DNA of 23,832 nt from Mesotaenium endlicherianum (GCA_009602735.1 WELA01003352.1:161923-185754), one strand, 5' to 3'; numbered from the stretch's first letter, positions 9,178 to 19,674 are shown. Numbers and translations are program-made. Notes: a model not told the origin generated them from the letters alone.

Positions 9178-12100
9178 CATGCGTGCGTGCGTGCGTGCGC
9201 ATGTCAAGGTGCACCAACGTATCTCAAAAGCGGGCACATCTAAACACGGATCAACGAGGACAAGAGGCACGAGACAGTCCTCTTCCTTGCTCTAACCCCC
9301 AGCAGACGCAGCCACATATCTGACAAGCCCCGTGCCTATCACATGCCCGCCAAGGGACAGCTTGGGCCACACGCTGCAGCTGTTCCTGCCCTCCCATGTG
9401 AGGCAAAGGTCTAAGGCCTCCCATCTCCTCCAGCCCAAATGCCACACGCCCCACCTGACTTGTGATGTTTTGGTCAGCAGCAAGCAGCTAGCAGCCAGCA
9501 GCAAGTAGTCCACAGCCAACAGAAACATCCCAGTATAGATACTTCAGCAGTTTTTTCTCCTCAGAGGGTGCACACTGTCCCAAGTCAAGGAAAGTCGGAG
9601 CATTCTTTTTGTGTCCACGCAATCATCATCTTGAGCAAGAGCTCGGACTTCATCTACTGGTTGGTAGCCGCTTTTGGCAGAGGCTCAATAAGGAACGCTG
9701 GCAGGGAGGCAAGCGTAGGAAGAGGAGGAGGAACAGGGGAGAAGGCTCATCCGCAAACGGTCATCCGCCTTGGCAAGGACCAAACACAGCGTCAGACAGT
9801 GTCGGGGTGAGAGAGCGCGGCTCCAGGCCCCGAGAGCGCACCTGGATGAGGACGGTGCCGGGCTTCATGAAGAGCAGGTGCGTCATGGCGGCGCCGTGCA
9901 CGCCCAGCACCACCGAGCTGGCCTGCAGCACGGGCCAGAGCTCCTGCACGGGCGAGAATGCGTGCGGCTTCACCAGGTGCACAGCGAAGCCGAGGCCGTC
10001 GGCGATGCGCGCCACCATGCGCTCGTTGGAGAGCACGCGGCTGTCCTCGCGCCCAATGATGGTGAGCAGCGGGCGCTCGCAGTCCCGCAGCGACACGCCC
10101 CGCCGATACGGCCAGCTGGCGTGCCACGCGCGCCAGAGCAGCTTCTGCGGGGGGAGGGNGGCTGTGAGGCTCTTTCACGGTGGTGGTGGGGAGAGAAGGG
10201 AAGGGAGGGGGTTTGTGCTGAGGTCTCTTTGCGTTGACATGTGGTTCGGATGTGGTTCAAAGTGCATGCAGAAACCAGCTCGTGCAAATTGAAGAGGTTG
10301 AAGTGTTTCTGGACACCGAAAACCTACATATATATTTGTATATACACAGATGTACAAATACGCGTGCATAAAACATACAGACATAATACGGACATTACAT
10401 ATATATACATGTGAGTAGCTATCTAGAGTAGCTATCTAGACTTTTGTATACACATATGGATATGCATAAGTGAAATGTTTAAACATATGTATATGCATAT
10501 GTATGTATGTGTACATGCATGTACACATAAGTACAAATACGTATACATGTACACATATGCAAACGTAATTCTACTTCATTTTTGGGGTTAGTTCAGCCTT
10601 GTGGTTGAGCAAACCGTCAGTTGATTTGCGCCTCTACACCCTCAGGCAAAGATGCATCCTCACCCGGGCCGAAAACGATCAGAAGGGACGAGAGTAGTCA
10701 CTCAATGGCAAACGCCGCCCTTGCTTTAACCCCTTCAAATTTTCAAAAGGGGGTGTACACAGATCACCCAGAGAAAAAGTCGGCCTCTGAACCGCCAAAG
10801 ACCCCGTCCCCCACACCTCCCTAGGCGAGAGAGCAACGCCTCCGAGCAACACTCCGCAACACTCCGCTGCACGGGTGCGGAGAGAGTGGCGAGCGCGCCC
10901 TGACCCCTCACCTGGAAGTCAACCATGGTCTCGTTGTTGGGCATCAGCATGGGGTCCACCAGGAGCTCGTCGTGAATCTTGAGGCCGGCAATGACCTCGG
11001 GGAAGCAGTGCACGCGCGGGTCCTCCCCCAGGAAGACGGGCGCGTACTTGGAGAGCTCGTTCAGCACGTCCCAATACTTGACAAACCACCAGTCCTTGGC
11101 GTTCACTGGCAGCAGCACCACCTCGCCGCGGAGGTGCTGGATGGTGATGAAGAGCGGGATCAGGCCTGCCACGCCACGCGCGAGGTGAGGTGTCGCGTCC
11201 AAGTCAGCACGTTGGCCCGTGACCTTGCTCTCATGTTGTAGTAATCCGGGTTTAGCGAGTCAACTAAAGATGCACTCACGTGCAGAGAGCATTCGGGCTT
11301 TCGCACGTCGGATCGTAATGTCGGCTCCCAGCTTACTCCAGTCACTGACCCTTATAGCAGGAACGTCTAGGGAGACAGAGTCAGAGACAGAAACAGAGGG
11401 AGAGACAGAAACAGAGGGAGAGACAGAGACAGAGGGAGAGGGACAAGAAGCTGCTGGTTGATAGCAGTAAGTATGGTCCTTGTATCAGAGCCCCAAGCCC
11501 AGGTTAACCCAAAGTCTGGTTTGCATCCGCTACAAGCCCCTCTTCTCCCTCTCTGTGAAGCTAGACTAGTGGGCCCCTGAGGGCTGGGGGAAGCTGCTTG
11601 AGCATGATTCCAGCATGCACTCAGGGCTAACAGTGACTCCTGATTGGTCAACATCTAGCTTGCAAGAATTATAGTATACGGAGAGGTCATAAAGGTAAAC
11701 CCTCCCGGTTCCTCTTCCCTTTACCGATGGAATACCCGTCAACATCTGGTTGGTAGATGTCTGAGAGATAGCATAAGGGTGGAGATAAGAACATAAGAGA
11801 TCTCATTCCGAGAGGCATTCTGCATGGTGTGCCACGTCATCTAGAGCAGCTCAAGCGGAGCAGAATGTCATCGGCAACTAAATGATGTGCCTTGCTTACT
11901 TGTGGGTTGCTTACCTGTGGACTAAAAACATGCACGCCTAGTTTCTGACGTGGAACACTGCCACTACTCCGCTGATTCTCGCCAGTTGGACAAGCGTGTG
12001 ATCACCAGCTAATCCTGTCCCCACTAGTGAGCTCCAGTACTCCTCCCCTCCACTCACTTGCTCTCCCTCCCGTCCCTTATCCTTTTGTTTTTATCAGTAG

Positions 12101-14872
12101 GCAACAGTATCCCTCTCTTCCACTTTCTCCCCCCCCCCNNNNNNNNNNNNNNNNNNNNNNNNNNNNNNNNNNNNNNNNNNNNNNNNNNNNNNNNNNNNNN
12201 NNNNNNNNNNNNNNNNNNNNNNNNNNNNNNNNNNNNNNNNNNNNNNNNNNNNNNNNNNNNNNNNNNNNNNNNNNNNNNNNNNNNNNNNNNNNNNNNNNNN
12301 NNNNNNNNNNNNNNNNNNNNNNNNNNNNNNNNNNNNNNNNNNNNNNNNNNNNNNNNNNNNNNNNNNNNNNNNNNNNNNNNNNNNNNNNNNNNNNNNNNNN
12401 NNNNNNNNNNNNNNNNNNNNNNNNNNNNNNNNNNNNNNNNNNNNNNNNNNNNNNNNNNNNNNNNNNNNNNNNNNNNNNNNNNNNNNNNNNNNNNNNNNNN
12501 NNNNNNNNNNNNNNNNNNNNNNNNNNNNNNNNNNNNNNNNNNNNNNNNNNNNNNNNNNNNNNNNNNNNNNNNNNNNNNNNNNNNNNNNNNNNNNNNNNNN
12601 NNNNNNNNNNNNNNNNNNNNNNNNNNNNNNNNNNNNNNNNNNNNNNNNNNNNNNNNNNNNNNNNNNNNNNNNNNNNNNNNNNNNNNNNNNNNNNNNNNNN
12701 NNNNNNNNNCCCCCCCCCCCGCGGGGTTCCACAGGGGCAGGTAATTTACTGGGAACAATAGTCTTTTTAAATGCTCACTAAACATAAGTAGAGGCACAAC
12801 TGAAACTGATGGGTTTCATGTGGTGGTACTTATATTTTTCATAACTAGACCAATGTAGCAACAATAGTAGCGTTGGCTAGTAGAAATGGGAGATAGACGG
12901 GGGAAAAGAAGGCTTGCTTCCTACCAAAATTTATGTGTCTTTGCATAAAGAAAGTACAACAATGGGGTCAGGAACCCGTGTGGCTAGAGTAGGTAGGATA
13001 AGTTTGGGCAAAGTACCATCATTGAACTCGTGGTAGATGTTTCCCGTGTAGCCATCCAGCGAGAAGACGACGCCAGTCACATTATGCACCACATCGCACT
13101 TCTTTGGAGGATCCACTTTGTCATGTCCAGGAGGCATGTCGACGTGCATTTCTTTCGCTTTCCATCTCTTCACCCACTTCGTGACCCTCCCATCAACCAT
13201 GAAGCCCCGCCAGTTCACAAGCTTCGCCTTCTTCTTCGTCTTCACCCTGGTCAGCTCCTTCGAAGAGGAATCAGTGTGAGAGGTGAGCTCAGAATCAGCA
13301 GCGCTGCCGCCCTCTGCTTCTGCAGGATCGTCGCCAGCAGAAGTATCCCCTTCTGTCAGAACCTCGTCTGCATCAAGGTGCGTGTCTTCCTGCACTCTTT
13401 GCTCTTGGTGCACTTCGGGACCTCCTTGCATGGACTCCCCGTCCCTGACCTCACCCCTACCGGTCTCACCTGCACTCCTCCGCATGATTTTCCCTTGCCC
13501 TGCACCACCCAATGCCTCACTTGTATCTCCTCCGACTTGCCTTTGTCTTGCGTCATCGTGTGCCAGGAGATTCCTGTGTTGACTTTGCCTCTCTTTTTCG
13601 GCCCAGCCGAAACCCGAGTCCAACTCATCTGCATCTAGTCCGGGGCCCAGAGCAGCATCAGCTGGCTTATCGATGCTCTTTAGCAAGATCTGTTGCACAC
13701 CCTTCATGCAGCCATCAGACTCCCACTTTCTTGGATATGGTTTCAGCCTAGCTTCACCTCGTGGTGTGTCCTCTTGCTCTGCATATAACCAGATCACACT
13801 GCTCTCACCTCTAATCCGGATATCCCCCCTGAGAGTGCAGATGTCTGTCCTCCAATGATTTTGATCACAGATAAAGACCTCCTTGTCAAGCGGGATGGGA
13901 GTGAAGTACACTCTTCTGGACTCATAGTCAGAGTCATAGTTTGCCTTAGAAATTACATCTGACGTAAGGAGGGTTGGTTTTGAGCTGGAGTTGGAGGTAA
14001 GCTTTACATTAGATCCTATGCTGGCCGTGTCAGATAGACGGACTTTCTGCTCTACCACGCCCTTTCTCACATCGACAAGTTTGAGCTGCGTTGTGCTATG
14101 TTGGATGTCTGCCTTAACCGTAGACGTGCTGCTTCCAGTATCTATGTCCTCTATATTAGATGCTATATGAAATCCATCTCTAGCAGACGGTGCCTCAGAG
14201 TCTCCTCCCTCTAACCACTTCTTGCCACTTACTGCACTACTATTGTTTAGCTTCCGTAAAGGCTGCAGCGTTAAACGTGTCTTTTCGTGAACGCTGTTGC
14301 TTGCATTGTGGCTCCAATGACCTGCATAACCAATAGCCATGAATCAGAAACTAGGCCTGTCAAAAGTGACACAGAATTAAGAGCTTTGAACTATGCCTCT
14401 TTCAGGAGCAAGAACATACTCTTCATGACTTCACAAGCAGCCACTTATAAGAAAACAATATGGATCTACCTCTTTGAGAATGAAACTTCTTGAACTTCTG
14501 CGCGTTGCCGGCAATGCACAGAAAAAAAATCAGCGCCAGTACAATACTACACGTATTGCTTCCCGGCAAGCGAAAGCCTTTTCTTTTAAGACTTCCGGAG
14601 GGACTTTTTTTGGGCTGATCGTCTAGATGTCCTAGCCCTTTTGCACTCTTCCTTAGCCAAGACCAATCAAGAAGTCGACTCAGGCGGTAGTGGCGTCTAT
14701 CCGCCTGAGTATATGCAGGGGCAACGTCGTCAGTAAGCCTTGGCAACTTGCTGGCACTTTCTCTTCCTCTGAAACTTCCCCCCAGAAATCTTTTGGCGAA
14801 CAAGCTCCCGAAGGACGCTTGCCGCTGCCTTTGTGAAGCCAGCTCACCCACTTACAGGTCCCTTATGGGCAT
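8303..14872 (-). CDS. GT61-family glycosyltransferase, type II membrane protein, six exons
   Basis: Predicted complement of join 8303-8623, 9842-10144, 10912-11165, 13017-14321, 14470-14768, 14856-14872 (2499 nt, 832 aa), phases 2,1,1,0,0 in transcript order. GT61 enzymes are Golgi/ER transferases (xylosyl-, arabinosyl- or GlcNAc-transferases) acting on wall polysaccharide or glycoprotein. A basic N-terminus leads to one hydrophobic segment (about 78-93, SIVLALIFFLCIAG), a signal anchor. Then come ICDQNHWRTDIC (256-267), KPYPRKWES (299-307), an acidic insertion (about 325-460), VVFSLDGYTGNIYHEFNDG (523-541), HCFPEVIAGL (593-602), IGREDSR (655-661), GVHGAAMTH (706-714) and YLEYKI (751-756). 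The GVHGAAMTH form resembles, from memory, the Arabidopsis At2g41640/At3g57380 group. The exact sugar and acceptor are unknown. Weakest point: the 17-nt first exon; the exon 2 frame has no Met of its own, so an upstream exon is required. The last four exons are firm. Confidence 0.88.
8720..8806. repeat. CA-rich and GCGCATGC-rich tract in GT61 intron 5
   Basis: About seven CA units at 8720-8734, then alternating purine/pyrimidine ATGCGCATGCGCATGCGC and more CA to about 8804. Alternating purine-pyrimidine sequence of this kind can adopt left-handed (Z) form. Confidence 0.8.
9107..9202. repeat. Compound (CT)22(GT)13(GCGT)n microsatellite in GT61 intron 5
   Basis: CT dinucleotides at 9107-9150 run directly into GT at 9151-9177, then GCGT-type tetranucleotides to about 9200. 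On the gene's own strand this reads (AC)n(AG)n. Confidence 0.95.
10159..10159. other. Single ambiguous base (n) in a G-rich tract
   Basis: One undetermined base in GT61 intron 4, 15 bases upstream (transcript sense) of the exon 5 start, within the pyrimidine-rich acceptor region. Confidence 1.
10320..10562. repeat. AT-rich alternating purine/pyrimidine tract with palindromes in GT61 intron 4
   Basis: Dominated by ATAC, ATGT and ATAT words. Contains a 13-base tandem duplication (GTAGCTATCTAGA at 10415-10427 and 10428-10440) and a perfect 24-base palindrome at 10506-10529 (core TGTACATGCATGTACA). Confidence 0.85.
11383..11442. repeat. 18-base tandem repeat x3 in GT61 intron 3
   Basis: AGAGACAGAAACAGAGGG at 11383-11400 and 11401-11418, then a third copy with one change at 11419-11436, followed by AGAGGG. 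Purine-rich on the plus strand. Confidence 0.95.
12129..12720. other. Assembly gap flanked by C homopolymers
   Basis: 571 Ns at 12139-12709, with ten Cs on the left and eleven on the right. The gap lies wholly inside GT61 intron 3. Open frames drawn across it are meaningless. Confidence 1.
13140..13600 (-). other. Acidic low-complexity insertion in GT61 exon 3
   Basis: Residues about 345-500, between KPYPRKWES...GVQQIL and CDVVHNVTGVVFS. Rich in Asp, Glu, Gly, Ser and Gln, followed by a Lys/Arg/Trp-rich patch (KTKKKAKLVNWRGF, then TKWVKRWKAK). In typical plant GT61 proteins this interval is a few tens of residues. The frame is open throughout. Probably a disordered, charge-segregated luminal loop. 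Confidence 0.65.
14856..14872 (-). other. Proposed 17-nt first coding exon of the GT61 gene
   Basis: ATG at 14872-14870 opens MPIRD plus two bases, then a strong donor GTAAGT. An 87-base intron ends TTTCAG at 14771-14769, and the phase matches exon 2 exactly. It is the first Met after an upstream in-frame stop near 14915-14917. The alternative is a start farther upstream joined to another acceptor inside 14769-14851. Confidence 0.5.
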
Positions 14873-15600
14873 AGCTACAGCTATACAGTGAACTATGACA
14901 ACACCTGCTCCATTCTACATACACTTTAAATAAACATCTACTGAAATCCATGTACAAGCAGGAGTTACTGCAAAATACTCATACTCTTGCGTTCCTGGAG
15001 ATCAATTACGCTGGATATGTCACACCTACTCGTAGATTTTATGTTTCACTACTGTAAAGTCAGATGTATCGCAGGTCAGAAGCTGTTTCGCATGTTTGTT
15101 TACAGAACAAAAACATAGATGAGTACACTGCTGTTGACGTCTGAAATCAATGCAATTATTTTAGTGCGGCTGTGGTCAATGTAGGCCAGAAGAATGTAAA
15201 AGAAATGAAGAGGGGCCAGATAGTTTTAAGTGGAATCGCAGCTCAAGCCGAGCTTTACTACTAGACCGATTGCAGCCTGCAAGAACTTTTCTTGCAGCTC
15301 GACCAAGCTCGACCGGCAAGTTCGCATTTAACGACTAGACACGGATTCAAAGGACCATGAACCTGGGAAGGGCCTGGTCTGGCCTGGTCAGCGTCGGAGT
15401 GACGGAGTGTGACCGTTTCGATGAACGGCAGGGAGCGCAATTGAGTGCGGTCGCTGCCTGTCGGTCGCACTCAGGCTGCAGTAAAGTCACCGATCGGGTG
15501 ACAACAAGTCAAAGGAGAATCAGAAATTGTGACACGATCGTGGATCGAACGGACCAAGCAACAAAAGAGGCCTTGCTAGCGCAGGTTTCTTTGGTCTCTC
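14873..15600. other. Upstream region of GT61 with a cluster of hairpins; no gene
   Basis: Should include the GT61 promoter. Three perfect inverted repeats lie close together: CTGCAAGAA/TTCTTGCAG (15277-15297, 3-base loop), TGAGTGCG/CGCACTCA (15442-15473) and GTCACC/GGTGAC (15487-15503). Short open frames of 69-82 codons here (15261-15605) have no recognisable motif. Confidence 0.5.
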
Positions 15601-15629
15601 AGTGAGTGCCGGGAGCATGGGGGGGAACT

Positions 15630-15826
15630 GGGCGCTAATTTTCCGAGACTTTGAATTCGGAGCCTTTAAATTTTTGAATCTTGTCACTAAATTTCCCAAG
15701 TTTGATTTCAGGGCGCTATTGTACATATTTGTTTGATTAAAGGTCTCCAATTCACTCTACTAATTTTGATATTTTGATTTCAGGGCGCTAATTTAAAACT
15801 TTGAATTTTGGGCGCTATTTCACCCG
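15630..15826. repeat. Cluster of four GGGCGCTA(A/T)TT motifs
   Basis: Copies start at 15630, 15711, 15783 and 15810 in the same orientation. Two are preceded by TTTGATTTCA, and two are followed a few bases on by ACTTTGAATT. The last runs into CACCCGG. Such multimeric short motifs are common near the ends of DNA transposons, but I cannot name a family. Confidence 0.65.
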
Positions 15827-15880
15827 GATTCTCGAAGGGAGTGCCCCCCATGGCCGGGAGGTGAGGTTGTGGTGGGTTGT

Positions 15881-16212
15881 GGAGTCGGGACCAGCCGGGA
15901 CCAGCCGGGACCAGCCGAGACTAGCTGGGACCCCTCCAGTTATGCCATGCACAACGATTTGACGTGATTTGACAGTCAGTCCAGTCGGAGCAGGCTGGGA
16001 GCGGAGGACCCATGCAGCCTGCAGGAGCTGGCAGGTCAGAGGGAGTCGGGATTCGGGACCAGTCGGGACTCGGGACTCGGGGACCCCTCGAGTTAGTGTC
16101 GCTCAATGTCGCTAAGTTTTGACTTGATTCAATAGCCAAAATGAGAGCAGGACTGATCACGGACCGATGCAGAAGCCGTGCAGAGTGGCGGAGAGCAGTG
16201 GAGTGGTGCAGG
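15881..16212. repeat. GC-rich direct duplication with 10-base minisatellite
   Basis: About four copies of CCAGCCGGGA-like units at 15891-15930. The block GGAGTCGGGA...GGGACCCCTC.AGTTA...TTTGAC...GAGCAGG at about 15881-15993 recurs in diverged form at about 16047-16151, a period near 165 bases. Confidence 0.65.
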
Positions 16213-18160
16213 AGCATGCTATAGAGAGGGAAACGTCAACTCGTTTTAACATTAACTTCCCCCAATGATTGAAGACGCAAGACAAGGCAAATATATTTAG
16301 TCTTCAAGTTCCTCCTTCACGGGCAATGTCACAATTCCTATTTCTGAGAATCTTTTTCAGAAAGGAGGTGTGCAAAAAATTGGACAAAAATGCAATGACG
16401 AGAAGCGGTGCTCTCAGAGTTGCACTGAGATTGACTCTTTAAGGATTTATACTTGCCAACGCGAGCCATTTAAGTGTGCTTGGCACTCCTGCGACACCTA
16501 TGTTAGGGGGTTGTGACAGGACAACTGTATCTGTTGAATGTGACAACCCAATTGGTCTACCTCTTCACATGACATATGAAAGGAGACAAACCTCCCCTTG
16601 GGAGGTTTTGTTATGACCCTTGGCTTATGCCAAGAGCCTCATGACTATACGTAGGTGTCATAGTACCTCTTGGTAACATAAGATATAACCGTAATATATA
16701 TCTTATACCGCAATATGTATTCATGTAATATAAATTATAATACATTGCATATAGCAGCGAAACAGATATATATATATATATATTGCGAAACAATAATGCT
16801 ACGGTAGCTTACATACGTTTACACGCATGTATATACTCATATAAGCTACGCAATATTGCGAGGTCTGAAGGCATAACATATATATTACTTTACTTTGCTT
16901 GCATGCAATAGTGTCTCTGTAACCTAATATGTAGTAATGCACAAATGTATAATACCCCAGGTTACACACTAATGCGATCATGGAGCTGTAGGGTACACAT
17001 GCGTATACATTACTATCTCTTTTGTCACTTGCCAAATGACAAATCATCATATGTTATACCCTTAATATACCATACTCACGGGCAATCAAGGAAATATCAA
17101 AATTGTAATGATATTTAGCAATTTAATAACGGCCAAATATGCGGATCGTTACAAGCATGCCAGCTAGTCCAATCCACCTGGTTTATCACAGCAAGTGTGC
17201 CATTGCTACCATTTGTCATAGTCACTTGGGCCACATCTCTTTAGCGAGTTCAAAAGCGCGCCCGAGACAACAGTTGGCACATTCTAAAGTAAGTGTTTCA
17301 GCCGTCAGCATGCCATGACTTTTACATTGACACACAATATTTAATGCAAATTAATGACGCGCCTTACCGGGGACCAATTTACAGTAACCAAAATTAATGA
17401 AATGAATTTTGCTTATTCAAGATAAATATGTTTCATTTAAATATGTAAGATCAGAGATAGGTGGAAGCGTGTAAAATCAGGGAGCGATCTTCGCCCTTAT
17501 AAAGAATTATGTTTACTCATCTTACCGCTCAACTCACTTACCGTAGTGTGCCATAGTTGCACACTAACACAAGGCACAAGAAAGAGGCGAACTTGAGGAC
17601 TAGAGCTTCTCCTTTAAAAACTCATGGCCTCTTGTCTACCAGGCATACAAGCATGTATAAGCACATACACAACATTAGAGGACTGCATAGCAAAGGCGCT
17701 CTCATTCAGATGACCATAAAGTAGCTGAAACACATCCCACTGACTTAGGTGCAAAACCATGGAATATGTCCGTTATGTGACCCCAAAATTTCAGAGGGCA
17801 TAACTGTGTCAATACAACTCTAAATTGAGCAAACTTAACGGCAACAAACGCATCTTGATGAGACCTTTCCGGAAAGTCCTAGTTCGCTCCATTTGGAGCA
17901 CAGACAAAGAAACCATGCCAATTTTTGTGAAAGCTGGTCATAATAACGAACCCAAAAGTGCACACATGACTTGCAAGTAGAATATCCGACTCTAAAGCCC
18001 ACTGTCAAGAATGAGGGACCACAAGATCCTAGTCTGCTATGTACCTAATGACCACTTGGTTGACCATGGCGCAAGGTGCGCCGTTTTGTGGGAAACCCGT
18101 TAAGTTGGGACCCACGGATCTAGGTGTAACGACCATATTAATTGGTCGGTTGACTCCTAA
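16213..18160. other. AT-rich intergenic DNA, no recognisable gene
   Basis: Apart from the hairpins at 16588-16634, a (TA)n run at about 16765-16783, a palindrome CTTTCCGGAAAG at 17865-17876 and a small hairpin GGCGCA/TGCGCC at 18068-18082, I see nothing. The open frames on the minus strand (16611-16793, 16799-17050) are short, hydrophobic by composition and unrecognised. Confidence 0.5.
16588..16634. other. Two adjacent perfect hairpins, the first followed by T-rich DNA
   Basis: AAACCTCCC/GGGAGGTTT (16588-16608, 3-base loop) and CTTGGC/GCCAAG (16619-16634, 4-base loop), at the left edge of an AT-rich stretch. The first resembles a bacterial/organellar terminator in form only. Confidence 0.55.
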
Positions 18161-18254
18161 CTGTTCAATTGACTGACGACGACTCCGCCTACCCAGGAGT
18201 TAACCACACTGGTAGGACGTCGGTTTACCGAATCGCAATCGACCTCCCGACTTT

Positions 18255-18531
18255 CAGTATACTAAGCTCACATGTGCCAATCTACAAATAAAGAATCTAC
18301 ATGAATATATCTATCCTCAACGTACTGAAGCTAAGTATACTGACTAATATCAAGCGAGTTTACTATATGTCAACCTATTAATATTATATCCTATATATAA
18401 CTGATATATAAATCTCAGCAAAATATACTATGATACAAAAGTCATCATGCTGACCTTTTTGACAAAGGAAGTAAACTCGCATTATATCGACATACATTCA
18501 TTTAGATGAATTTGCACATGTGAGTATACTG
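18255..18531. repeat. Imperfect foldback (inverted repeat) of about 277 bases
   Basis: Outer arms: CAGTATACT plus CACATGTGC (18255-18277, separated by five bases) against GCACATGTGAGTATACTG (18514-18531). Inner arms: GCGAGTTTACT (18354-18364) against AGTAAACTCGC (18470-18480), exact. The AT-rich interior has no coding frame. Form is MITE-like. Confidence 0.6.
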
Positions 18532-19640
18532 ACATAATACTTATTTAGTGTTGTATTTTTACATGCAATTAATAAAATAGACAGTGAATTGATTCATTAC
18601 AATTAACCTCCAAAACCCAATGTCCATTTTATATGTACTTACTTGTACCTAGAATACTTTAGTGGCTCCAACATCGCTCAAATGTCAACGCAAAAAAGTG
18701 ATTTAGAGTGGTTTAGTGGCGGTTCGTTGCTATCAAATCGAGTCACTTTTGAAAAAGAACAACGAAAAACCTTGCCATTACTATTTTTTGATTCGATTGT
18801 CACTTCAAATGACTTGCGTACGTTCAGGTAGAACCTCGAAAAAATGTTGATGAAATAGCGAACTGGTGGCGTCGCTGTAAACTAAAAGTTGTATATTCTC
18901 GTCATTTTCGGTTGAAAACGTGAGCTTCGTAACTGAATTAACTGAAAAGTCAATTTCGTGAACGGCGAAAATGCAACATTACAAATTTGGTAGTGTTTAC
19001 CTGCCCTGAAGTAGTTGTATTCACCGCATTCTTATGACACCTTGAAACCGTGTATTCACAAAACGGCTCAAATCAATCGATGCAAAAAACGATCAAAAGA
19101 GTTGTCGATCTGCACCCTAAGACTTGTCCATTGCAAGACCAAATTGGAACAAGAAACCCAAATCATCATTGGCATACACCTGAGAAGTGGCGTCCTTGGT
19201 GAATTTTCCACATTTAATAAAGGTCACGCTTATTTTTGTAGGCAAATAATTATGTCATGCAAGTAAATAAGGCAAGTACAGGGACCTAGTAATATATTGT
19301 ATTTTTGTATAATAGTTGTGTGATGGCCTAATTAAACCTAGACTATTTTATCTTAGCACTACTATTTGTTCGCGGAGAAGACGCATTCTTCTTTTCTTTG
19401 AACTATTATGCATATAGGCGACGACTGTAAACTTTCAACCCTAGCCCTAAACCTTAATTTGATCATTGATTTTTGTATCGAGCGCATTGAATGTAATTGA
19501 CTACAAAATGTGCAGAGTGTCGCAAGTGGTGTATGTGTAAATTTTAGTGGTATGTGGCTAGTTGTAGCTGAAAGGGACTGGTAACTAAGCCTTACTCCCA
19601 ATCAAGGGAACACTAATCGTCATGGAGTTTAGGAAGATTC

Positions 19641-19674
19641 AAGGTGCAACTACGCCCCAAAAATGTTGCACCTT
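19641..19674. other. Perfect 10-base hairpin AAGGTGCAAC / GTTGCACCTT
   Basis: Arms 19641-19650 and 19665-19674 with a 14-base loop, in AT-rich DNA. Confidence 0.6.

Noticed and set aside
12027..12797. Four long open frames made mostly of X
   Set aside because: They cross the assembly gap, where Ns cannot be translated.
12931..13016. C-terminal extension of the GT61 exon 3 open frame to a stop at 12931
   Set aside because: The conserved GT61 sequence stops at FNDG, where a GT donor in matching phase joins to LIPLF of the next exon.
18643..19266. Open frames of 62 and 83 codons inside the candidate element, considered as transposase remnants
   Set aside because: No DDE-type spacing, zinc finger or other transposase motif; length expected by chance.
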